The notes under the pieces were generated by a model that was not told the DNA's origin, made no database searches, and saw only the letters and a program-made list of their open reading frames with translations. Source: Actinomycetes bacterium (GTDB lineage Bacteria; Actinomycetota; Coriobacteriia; Anaerosomatales; Anaerosomataceae). From it: a DNA stretch of 64,000 bases. Below, one piece after another: positions 27,809 through 34,170 of the stretch (within the stretch, counting starts at the first letter, position 1; each line of letters begins with the position of its first letter). The position numbers and the translations under genes were made by a program. The stretch lies in NCBI GenBank assembly GCA_022839745.1, contig JALHJB010000004.1, positions 101,139-165,138 on the forward strand, written 5' to 3'.

Positions 27809-28989
27809 AGCGCGCCCTTCAGCAGCTCGGTGAGCTCATCGAGCGTGGGCTGCCGCGGATTCATCGACATCGCACCGTCGTTGAGCGCCGCCCGCGCGAT
27901 GTCCGGAACCTGCTCCGGCAGCACGCCAGCCTCACCGAGCGTCAGCGGGAGGCCCGCCTGCTCGTGCAGCGTGCGCATCATCGCGCGCACCGCCTCGATG
28001 GCTGCCGCCGGACGCTCCTCGCGCGGCGTGGATGCGTAGACCTCGGCGCCCGCGAGACCGAGCAGCAGCTCACCGTAGCGGTCGCCCGCCACCTCAAGGT
28101 TGAAGGCCATGCCGTGCGGCAGCAGGATCGCCATCGCGTCGCCATGCGGAACACCCGCTACACCGCCGGTGGCATGTCCCATCGCGTGCACGATACCCAC
28201 CATGGCGTTGCTGAACGCCGCGCCCGCGAGCATGGCCGCGTTGGCCAGCGCCAGGCGCGCCTGCTCGTCACGTGGCTCGGCCATCACCTTCGGCAGGTGC
28301 TCACGGATCAGGTCGATCGCAGCGCGCGCGTAACAGTCCGAAAGCGGGTTGGCCTGCACGCAGCTGAAGGACTCCACCGCGTGCGTGAGCGCGTCCATCG
28401 CCGTGGACGCCGTGAGCCGAAGCGGCAGGCCCCTCGTCATCCGCGGGTCGAGGATCGCCACGTCGGGCAGCAGCGAGAGCGAGGTGAAGCCCATCTTCAC
28501 GTGGCGCTCGGTGTCCTTGATGACAGCCGCCGAGGTGACCTCGCTGCCAGTGCCCGCCGTTGTGGGGATCGCGATGAACGCGATCGCGCGCCGCCCCATC
28601 AGGCTCTCGGCGCCGCGGTAGTCCATGAGGTCCTCGGCGCCGTGCGTGAGCACGATCGTGGCGCCCTTCGCTGTGTCAAGCACCGAGCCGCCGCCAACCG
28701 CCACGATGGCGTCGGCCCCCTTCTCGCGGTACACGCGCGCCACGTCGTTGACCACCGCCACCGAGCTGTCCACCGGCACGTCATCGTAGATGGCAACCAC
28801 CTCGGCCTCGGTGTCTTTGAGCGCATCGAGCACCACGGTCGCGACCTTGAGCTCGAGCAGCTGCTTGTTGGTGAGCACGAGCGGCCTGCTCGCGCCGAGG
28901 GCGGCCAGCTCGTAGCCGATGTGCTCGATGGCGTGGCTGCCCGAGACGATCTTCGCCGAGTTGCAGAACTCGTAGTAGTCGGGGATCAC
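27805..28989 (-). CDS. Iron-containing (type III) alcohol dehydrogenase
   Basis: 394 residues. NAD-binding GGGSVLDTAKG, the substrate/metal region IPTTAGTGSE, DALTHAVESF, and metal ligands in HAMGHATGG and PHGDAM mark group III alcohol dehydrogenases. Start is GTG at 28989, with GGAG 8 nt upstream and a 4-bp overlap with the SCP2-like gene. Its operon partner downstream is an AOR, so the enzyme likely reduces aldehydes made by AOR or supplies them. Physiological substrate unknown. Confidence 0.93.
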   Translation of the reverse strand: MIPDYYEFCNSAKIVSGSHAIEHIGYELAALGASRPLVLTNKQLLELKVATVVLDALKDTEAEVVAIYDDVPVDSSVAVVNDVARVYREKGADAIVAVGGGSVLDTAKGATIVLTHGAEDLMDYRGAESLMGRRAIAFIAIPTTAGTGSEVTSAAVIKDTERHVKMGFTSLSLLPDVAILDPRMTRGLPLRLTASTAMDALTHAVESFSCVQANPLSDCYARAAIDLIREHLPKVMAEPRDEQARLALANAAMLAGAAFSNAMVGIVHAMGHATGGVAGVPHGDAMAILLPHGMAFNLEVAGDRYGELLLGLAGAEVYASTPREERPAAAIEAVRAMMRTLHEQAGLPLTLGEAGVLPEQVPDIARAALNDGAMSMNPRQPTLDELTELLKGAL

Positions 28990-29507
28990 GATGCGGCTCC
29001 TTCCAAAGAAGCGGTGCGGAAGATCAAGAAGACGTATGCCGTGAGATGACTCGCCCGCCGCTTCGCCGGATGCGGCAGGATCCGACGCGTCATGATGTCG
29101 GGGAACAGGTAGCCCTCGACGATGTGCAGACAGCGCACGAGCGACATCGCGACGGCAAGGTCGCCGCGCACGGTCGCGCGGTGCTCGGCGAACGAGCCAA
29201 GCACAGGCTTCATGCCGAGGAGCAGCGGGATGGCATCATCCACGCTCTTGAACGTCACCAGGAGGTCGGATGCGACCTCAGCGCCACCGAGGTATTCGAG
29301 CGAGCCGCTCGCCGCTCGCCATGACACCTGCGGGCCGAACGGGGCGATCCGCAGCGTGACTACGGTGCCGTCCGGCCAGGAGCGCACCTCGTCGCGCACG
29401 CGGTCATCGAGCCGTGCCGAGGCCACCAACCCTCTGCCCAACACGCCGTAGACCACCGCCGTCAGCGCCTTCTTGGCCCGCTTCGTGCGCCACCCTCGTC
29501 TCGCCAT
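28986..29507 (-). CDS. SCP2-like domain protein
   Basis: 173 residues. The central region (GTVVTLRIAPFGPQVSWRAA, then the alternating strands SDLLVTFKSVDDAIPLLLGM, then RGDLAVAMSLVRCLHIVEGY) has the pattern of a sterol-carrier-protein-2 lipid-binding fold; a basic N-terminus (MARRGWRTKRAKKAL) precedes it. ATG at 29507 follows GGGAGG. First gene of the operon with alcohol dehydrogenase and AOR, so it may present a hydrophobic substrate. This is fold-level recognition only. Confidence 0.65.
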   Translation of the reverse strand: MARRGWRTKRAKKALTAVVYGVLGRGLVASARLDDRVRDEVRSWPDGTVVTLRIAPFGPQVSWRAASGSLEYLGGAEVASDLLVTFKSVDDAIPLLLGMKPVLGSFAEHRATVRGDLAVAMSLVRCLHIVEGYLFPDIMTRRILPHPAKRRASHLTAYVFLIFRTASLEGAAS

Positions 29508-29582
29508 TCGACCTCCCAAGACGATCGCCTACCACTGCAATCGTAGACCTTCGCAGGGCATCGCAGCATAACCGGATGACTC

Positions 29583-29613
29583 TTGACCCTCACGTTACGT
29601 GAGTGTCTATGCT
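29583..29613 (+). promoter_or_regulatory. MerR-type promoter with 19-bp spacer and palindrome
   Basis: TTGACC (29583-29588) and TATGCT (29608-29613) are 19 bp apart, the long spacing typical of MerR-activated promoters. Between them lies the perfect palindrome CTCACGT-T-ACGTGAG (29589-29603). The TipA-like MerR gene starts within this element, so it is a likely autoregulatory site. Its position relative to the start codon is odd: transcription would begin near 29620, inside the reading frame. Confidence 0.7.
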
Positions 29614-30382
29614 GCACGTCGGTGGGGCGCTGACCGTCAGCGAGGTCTCCCGTCTCGCGGGCGTGAGCGTGCGTGCGTTGCATCACTACGACCAGATCGG
29701 GCTGCTCGTACCCTCGGCAAGAAGCGATGCGGGGTACCGGCTCTACAGCCGAAGTGACCTCGACCGCCTGCAGGAGATCCTGCTCTTCCGCGAGCTCGAG
29801 ATCCCGCTCGACGACATCGCCGCATTGCTTTCGGGAGGTGCGTTCGACCGGCGCGCTGCACTCGAACTCCAGCACGAGCTGCTCACACAGAAAGCCGCAC
29901 GCACGAGGGCGCTCATCACCTCGGTAGAGCGGGCCATCAACGCCGAGAGGACTGGTGTGAGGATGACGCAGGAAGAGATGTTCGAGGTCTTCGGCGACTT
30001 CGACCCCGCCGAGTACGCAGACGAGGTGAAGGCGCGCTGGGGCAAGACCGACGCCTACAAGGAGTCCGCGCGGCGCACCGCGCGCTACACCAAGTCCGAC
30101 TGGGAGCGCTTCAAGACCGAGAGCGAGCAGATCGGCACGGACGCGGCGCGGCTCATGGACGAGGGCGTGCCTCCCGATGATCCGCGCGCTATGGATGTAG
30201 CCGAGCAGGCCCGGCTGCAGATCGACACGTGGTTCTACCCGTGCTCGCACGAGATGCACGTGGGCCTCGCCGAGATGTACATCGCCGACCCGCGCTTCAC
30301 GGCCACGTACGAGAAGATGCGTGAGGGCATGGCGCAATGGTGGCACGACGCGATCCTCGCCAACGCCGCCCGCCACCAGTAG
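29603..30382 (+). CDS. MerR-family regulator with TipAS domain
   Basis: 259 residues. The N-terminal MerR HTH (LTVSEVSRLAGVSVRALHHY, DQIGLLVPSARSDAGYRLYS) is followed by a coiled-coil dimerisation helix (about 75-115) and a TipAS-type ligand-binding domain (about 125-255; YTKSDWERFK, WFYPCSHEMHVGLAEMYIADPRF). TipAS proteins bind diverse antibiotics and activate their own gene and efflux genes. Start is given as GTG 29603 (or ATG 29609), but the MerR-type promoter overlaps both, so the true start may be a non-ATG codon further in. Confidence 0.88.
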   Translation: MSMLHVGGALTVSEVSRLAGVSVRALHHYDQIGLLVPSARSDAGYRLYSRSDLDRLQEILLFRELEIPLDDIAALLSGGAFDRRAALELQHELLTQKAARTRALITSVERAINAERTGVRMTQEEMFEVFGDFDPAEYADEVKARWGKTDAYKESARRTARYTKSDWERFKTESEQIGTDAARLMDEGVPPDDPRAMDVAEQARLQIDTWFYPCSHEMHVGLAEMYIADPRFTATYEKMREGMAQWWHDAILANAARHQ

Positions 30383-30411
30383 GGTCGCCAGCACCGAGGC
30401 ACCGCCGACGT

Positions 30412-30429
30412 CCCCGCGATTGAGCGGGG
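30412..30429 (+). terminator. Stem-loop after the TipA-like gene
   Basis: CCCCGC-GATTGA-GCGGGG forms a 6-bp GC-only stem with a 6-nt loop 30 bp after the regulator stop. No U-run follows. It ends inside the -35 region of the next promoter. Confidence 0.4.
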
Positions 30430-30448
30430 GCGCGGCGTGCGCTACCCT
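30420..30448 (+). promoter_or_regulatory. Sigma-A-type promoter of the fluoride transporter gene
   Basis: TTGAGC and TACCCT with exactly 17 bp between them. A transcript starting near 30455 would begin about 8 nt before the fluoride aptamer, the usual layout for a riboswitch leader. Confidence 0.5.
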
Positions 30449-30462
30449 GGCTTCCAACAGAT

Positions 30463-30514
30463 GGGCGGTGGGGTCCGCCAGAACCGTCGCATTCGCGCGA
30501 CCAACGATCCCTAC
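30463..30514 (+). ncRNA. Fluoride riboswitch (crcB motif)
   Basis: Matches the fluoride aptamer layout, including the order GGGCG...CCGCC...AACCG...ATCCCTAC. Three helices form: GGCGG with CCGCC (30464-30468, 30475-30479; the conserved long-range/pseudoknot pairing), GGGGTC with GATCCC (30470-30475 with 30506-30511, one G-U) and the hairpin GTCGC with GCGAC (30486-30490, 30497-30501). Compared with the crystallised Thermotoga aptamer the paired bases change compensatorily while the single-stranded AAC and CTAC positions are kept. It lies 64 nt before a CLC-F-type gene, a known target of this riboswitch class. Confidence 0.8.
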
Positions 30515-30535
30515 GCACATGTCGCCGCGCCATCT

Positions 30536-30574
30536 GCTCCCCTGTGAGACCTGGCGCACGATGCAACCGGGAGC
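30536..30574 (+). promoter_or_regulatory. Possible RBS-sequestering element of the fluoride riboswitch
   Basis: GCTCCC (30536-30541) is exactly complementary to GGGAGC (30569-30574), which is the ribosome-binding site of the CLC gene. A competing pairing GCGCCA/TGGCGC (30528-30533 with 30552-30557) would free it. This suggests translational control by fluoride, but the switching is not demonstrated. Confidence 0.4.
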
Positions 30575-30577
30575 CCG

Positions 30578-31825
30578 ATGCTTCAGCGCACGCACCGTCT
30601 CGCCCAGTGGGTCTTCCTCGGCACGCTCGTCGGTGTCGCCATAGGGGCCGCCTCTGCGCTGTTCCTGTGGCTGCTCGATCTCGCCACCACGTACCGCACC
30701 TCTCACGAAGCGATCGTGTTCGCGCTTCCGCTCGCCGGCATCGCGATGGGGCTGCTGTTGCAGAAGTGGGGCGGCTACGTGCGCCGCGGCAACAACCTCG
30801 TCATCGACACCGTGCACGACGGGAGCGAACGCATCCCGCTCGCCGTCGCGCCGTGGATCCTCGGTGGCACCGTGCTCACGCACCTCTTCGGCGGAAGCGG
30901 CGGGCGCGAAGGCGCTGCGGTGCAGATGGGCGCGGCGCTCGCCGACACGATCGCGCGTCGGATGCACGTGCAGCCGCACACCCGCACGCAGATGCTGGCG
31001 GCGGGCATCGCCGGGGGTTTCGGCGCCGTGTTCGGCACGCCGATCGCAGGCGCTGTGTTCGGGCTTGAAGTGGTGCACGTTGGCAGGGTCGAGTACTCCT
31101 CCCTCGTGCCGGCGCTCGTGGCCTCGGTGGTTGGTGACTTCACCGTGCGCGCGCTCGGCATCCACCACTCGCTCTTCCCGGAGGTGGACGCGCTCGCGAT
31201 CGATCCGGTGCTCGCCGTGAAGTGGACGTTCCTGGGCGTTCTCATCGCGCTCGTGGCGATCGCCTTCATCGAGCTGACGCATGGCATCCGCGCGCAGCTG
31301 GAGAAACGCGTCCGCAGCCTCGCGGCGCGCATGTTCTTCGGCGGTCTCGCGGTGGTGGCGCTGTGGCAGCTCGTGGGCACCTCGGACTACCTCGGTCTCG
31401 GCAGCCCGATGATCATGAGCGCTTTCACCGAGGCGAGCCCCTGGTACGCGTTCGGGCTGAAGGTGCTGTTCACCGCGATCACGCTCGGCGCTGGCTTCCT
31501 CGGCGGCGAGGTGACGCCGCTGTTCTTCATCGGCGCCACGCTGGGAAGCGCGATCGCCGGGCCGCTCGGGCTCCCGCTCGCGCTGACCGCGGGGGTGAGC
31601 ATGGCCGCGATGTTCGCCGCTGCCTCCAACACCCCGCTGGCGCTCTCGATAATGGCGGTGGAGCTGCTCGGCTCCAACACGCTCCCACACGTGATGATCG
31701 TGTGCGTGGTGGCCTACCTGATGACCGGCAGCCGCTCGATCTACCCTTCGCAACGCCTGCTGCAGGAGAAGGGGTCCGCGACGCGCTTCGAGACACCGAG
31801 GACGCTACGGGACCTTCGCGACTGA
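30578..31825 (+). CDS. CLC-family F-/H+ antiporter (CLC-F type)
   Basis: 415 residues, about 10-12 hydrophobic segments. The GREG motif lies in LFGGSGGREGAAVQMGA (gating Glu E111), and the later motif GGEVTPLFFIGATLG replaces the GxFxP motif of chloride CLCs. This GGS-GREG-VQMG pattern is the one I associate with the fluoride-specific CLC-F clade. The fluoride aptamer in its leader supports fluoride export strongly. No CBS domains follow. GGGAG precedes ATG. Confidence 0.85.
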   Translation: MLQRTHRLAQWVFLGTLVGVAIGAASALFLWLLDLATTYRTSHEAIVFALPLAGIAMGLLLQKWGGYVRRGNNLVIDTVHDGSERIPLAVAPWILGGTVLTHLFGGSGGREGAAVQMGAALADTIARRMHVQPHTRTQMLAAGIAGGFGAVFGTPIAGAVFGLEVVHVGRVEYSSLVPALVASVVGDFTVRALGIHHSLFPEVDALAIDPVLAVKWTFLGVLIALVAIAFIELTHGIRAQLEKRVRSLAARMFFGGLAVVALWQLVGTSDYLGLGSPMIMSAFTEASPWYAFGLKVLFTAITLGAGFLGGEVTPLFFIGATLGSAIAGPLGLPLALTAGVSMAAMFAAASNTPLALSIMAVELLGSNTLPHVMIVCVVAYLMTGSRSIYPSQRLLQEKGSATRFETPRTLRDLRD

Positions 31826-31885
31826 CCGGCGCATCCGGCACCGCCGAACGTACGCGCCCTGCGGCCGTCCAGTCTGGACACAAGA

Positions 31886-31911
31886 AGAGCGGCCCCCGTG
31901 AGGGCCGCTCT
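31886..31911. terminator. Bidirectional terminator between CLC and csp genes
   Basis: Perfect 10-bp inverted repeat AGAGCGGCCC/GGGCCGCTCT with a 6-nt loop, placed between two convergent genes. On the minus strand it is followed by TTCTTGTG, on the plus strand by CTGTGGTTGT. Confidence 0.75.
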
Positions 31912-31936
31912 CTGTGGTTGTCATGTGAGCCGAAGG

Positions 31937-32140
31937 CTAGAGCTTGCGAACGTTGCTCGCCTGCATCTTGCCGTTCTGGCCGGCCGTGACGTCGAACTCG
32001 ACAGCCTGGCCCTCGTCGAGGGTCTTGAAGCCCTCGCCCTGGATCTCGGAGAAGTGGACGAACAGGTCGTCGCCATCCTCACGCGAGATGAAGCCGTAGC
32101 CCTTGTCCGGATTGAACCACTTGACGGTACCCTGTGCCAT
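31937..32140 (-). CDS. Cold-shock domain protein
   Basis: 67 residues, a single cold-shock OB fold. RNP1 is KGYGFI (13-18) and RNP2 is LFVHF (26-30); it starts MAQGTVKWFNPDKGYGFIS. It binds single-stranded RNA/DNA as an RNA chaperone. ATG at 32140; the open frame continues upstream without coding character. The 140-nt GC-rich region before it is probably a leader, as common for csp mRNAs; I see no assured promoter there. Confidence 0.95.
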   Translation of the reverse strand: MAQGTVKWFNPDKGYGFISREDGDDLFVHFSEIQGEGFKTLDEGQAVEFDVTAGQNGKMQASNVRKL

Positions 32141-32398
32141 GCAAACCCATCCTCTCGCCCCGTAGGGCAAAACATTTGCGGCGCGACTCGTCCCCCGCGA
32201 GACAAGCGGGTGTCGCGCCGCAGATCCAAAGGGCCTCCTCTGGCCCCGTCGAAAGTGTACGCGAACATATCCGTGCCACGCTAGTGCCGGAGTCGCGCTG
32301 GCGGGTGCCCGCGCAGCGCACACTCTGCTAGAATCGGCCGCTGTGCGGCCGTCCGGCAGCGGCGCAACCCCCGTCCACACACAACGAGAAGGCCGCCG

Positions 32399-33406
32399 AT
32401 GTCAGAACTCCGCACCCGCGCGCACCGCATCCTCACCTCCCGCTGGCTCGTGAAGAGCGTGTTCTTCGCCCTCTTCGTCTGGCTCACCTCACGCCTGCTC
32501 GCGTTCGCCGCATGGGCCCGTGGAGAGGGGCCGTTCGTGCCGAGGCCGGAAGCCGTCGCCGGCATCCTCCCGGTCGGGCACTTCACGAGCTTCTTCGCGT
32601 GGCTCAAGGGTGGCGGCTGGGACACGCTGCTCCCGGCCGGGCTGGTGATCATCATCGCCGCACTCGCTACCTCACTCCTCTTCAAGCGCGGCTTCTGCGG
32701 CTGGATCTGCCCCGTGGGCACGCTCTGGGAGGGCGCCGCCGCCATCGGCCGCCGCCTGCTCGGCGGTAGGAACATCCGCCTGCCGAGGTGGCTCGACATC
32801 GCGGGTCGCGGCTTCCGGTACGTGCTCGGGTTCGGTTTCTTCGCATTCGTCGGGATGGTCTCGGTCCCCGAGGCGGTCGGCTTCCGCGAGCTGCCGTACA
32901 TGTGGGTCGCCGACATCAAGATCATCGAAGGGTTCGGTCAGCCCATCTTCCTGATCGTGATCCTCTTCGCGTTCGTGCTGTCGATGCTCCTCGGCCCGGT
33001 GTGGTGCCGGTACGCATGCCCGATCGGCGCGCTCTACTCGGCGGTGGGGTTGGCCTCGCCCTGCGCGGTGAAGCGCGACGAGGAGACCTGCATCGACTGC
33101 GGGAAGTGCACGCGTGCCTGCCACGCGTTCGTGGACGTGCAGCACGCCGCAACGGTGCACGCCGCCGAGTGCGATGGCTGCATGGACTGCGTGAAGGTGT
33201 GCCCTGTCGAGGGGGCGCTCGAGGCCCGGGCCTTCGGGCGGGTGCGCATCGCGCCGTGGGTGTGGCCGCTGCTGGTGGTGGGAGTGTGGTTCGCGATCTA
33301 CCTCGTGGCCAAGCTCACCGGCAACTGGGACACCACGATCCCGGTGGACGTGTTCCGCCAGGTCATCGGCTCGGGTCTCCTGGAGCAGACCACGCCGATG
33401 TTCTAG
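32399..33406 (+). CDS. NapH/NosR-like polyferredoxin membrane protein
   Basis: 335 residues with about 5-6 TM helices. The membrane-embedded Cys motifs are CGWICPVG and CRYACPIGAL, characteristic of the NapH/NosR/RnfC-associated 4Fe-4S_5 family. A cytoplasmic ferredoxin domain has CIDCGKCTRAC and CDGCMDCVKVCP. A quinol- or ferredoxin-linked electron-transfer role is inferred. No reductase gene is adjacent to say which acceptor it serves. Its stop overlaps that of the convergent toxin gene. Confidence 0.85.
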   Translation: MSELRTRAHRILTSRWLVKSVFFALFVWLTSRLLAFAAWARGEGPFVPRPEAVAGILPVGHFTSFFAWLKGGGWDTLLPAGLVIIIAALATSLLFKRGFCGWICPVGTLWEGAAAIGRRLLGGRNIRLPRWLDIAGRGFRYVLGFGFFAFVGMVSVPEAVGFRELPYMWVADIKIIEGFGQPIFLIVILFAFVLSMLLGPVWCRYACPIGALYSAVGLASPCAVKRDEETCIDCGKCTRACHAFVDVQHAATVHAAECDGCMDCVKVCPVEGALEARAFGRVRIAPWVWPLLVVGVWFAIYLVAKLTGNWDTTIPVDVFRQVIGSGLLEQTTPMF

Positions 33407-33810
33407 CCTCGGTGCGCCCGCTCTGCCAGGAACGCTGCGGGCCGGAGGATCCGAATACCGTGGTATGCGCCGATATCGAGCAGGTGATGGTCGCCTGAGA
33501 CGATGACATCCGCCGCGCCCTCGGTGGCGCACTCCAGGATGCGGTTGTCCGGGTCATCGGACACGACGGTGAGGCGCGCCTCCGCCCGCACGACCTCAGC
33601 GATACGCGATAGCTGCATGATGACGGCCCGCACGTGCTCGTCGTCGAAGCCGAGGACCGTGTAGAGCTTGTCGGCGAGCTCGGTCAGGATCGCCGGCGAG
33701 GTCAGCAGCGTGTACTCACCGGTGATCGCCGCGCGCAGCACCTCGGTCGGCTTGCCACCGAATCCGTATGCCGAGATGTACACGTTCGTGTCGAGGACGA
33801 CCCTACACAC
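33403..33810 (-). CDS. PIN-domain toxin (COG1569/VapC-like)
   Basis: 135 residues. PIN-domain acidic residues are visible: D7 (VVLDTNVY), E44 (ILTEL), D85/D86/D88 (VVSDDPDN) and D107 (VSGDHHLL). Such proteins are Mg2+-dependent ribonucleases. Start is GTG at 33810, overlapping the end of the ribbon-helix-helix gene by 8 bp, the usual antitoxin-then-toxin order. Target RNA unknown. Confidence 0.88.
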   Translation of the reverse strand: MCRVVLDTNVYISAYGFGGKPTEVLRAAITGEYTLLTSPAILTELADKLYTVLGFDDEHVRAVIMQLSRIAEVVRAEARLTVVSDDPDNRILECATEGAADVIVSGDHHLLDIGAYHGIRILRPAAFLAERAHRG

Positions 33811-34054
33811 CGCGCGCCTCGTGGATCAGGCGCTCCACATCCTCCTCGGTGCGCACCCCGCGCAGACGGGCCCGTTCACGCCCGTACACCGCGAGATCCT
33901 CGAACACCATGAGTTCGCGCTCCCGTTTGTACGCCTGCACCATGTCGCGGAAGAGCTCGCTCTTCGACTTGCCTTCCGCTGCCGCCAATCGCTCCACCTC
34001 GCGGGCGAGCTCGGGCGGCGCCGAGAAACCGATGGTGACTGCCGTGCGGGCCAT
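33803..34054 (-). CDS. Ribbon-helix-helix antitoxin
   Basis: 83 residues. The N-terminal strand and helices (TAVTIGFSAPPELAREVERL, then AAEGKSKSELFRDMVQAY) are a CopG/RHH fold that binds DNA as a dimer; the C-terminal half would wrap and inhibit the PIN toxin. ATG at 34054 has GGAGCG upstream. Probably autorepresses the operon. The short sequence AACCGTCTGAAACGGAG region upstream shows no clear dyad. Confidence 0.85.
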   Translation of the reverse strand: MARTAVTIGFSAPPELAREVERLAAAEGKSKSELFRDMVQAYKRERELMVFEDLAVYGRERARLRGVRTEEDVERLIHEARGV

Positions 34055-34170
34055 GACGCGCTCCGTTTCAGACGGTTTACAACCATCTGTGATCATAGAG
34101 CCGCACGGAGCGACCCGTCAAGGACAGGCGGACCCACGCGTCACGCGGCGGGAGTGGTGCCGTGCCCGCT

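Noticed and set aside
29462..31753. A very long open frame on the minus strand across the MerR and CLC genes
   Set aside because: It is antisense to two well-supported genes, has His/Arg/Glu-rich composition typical of a mirrored high-GC frame, and no motif or ribosome-binding site.
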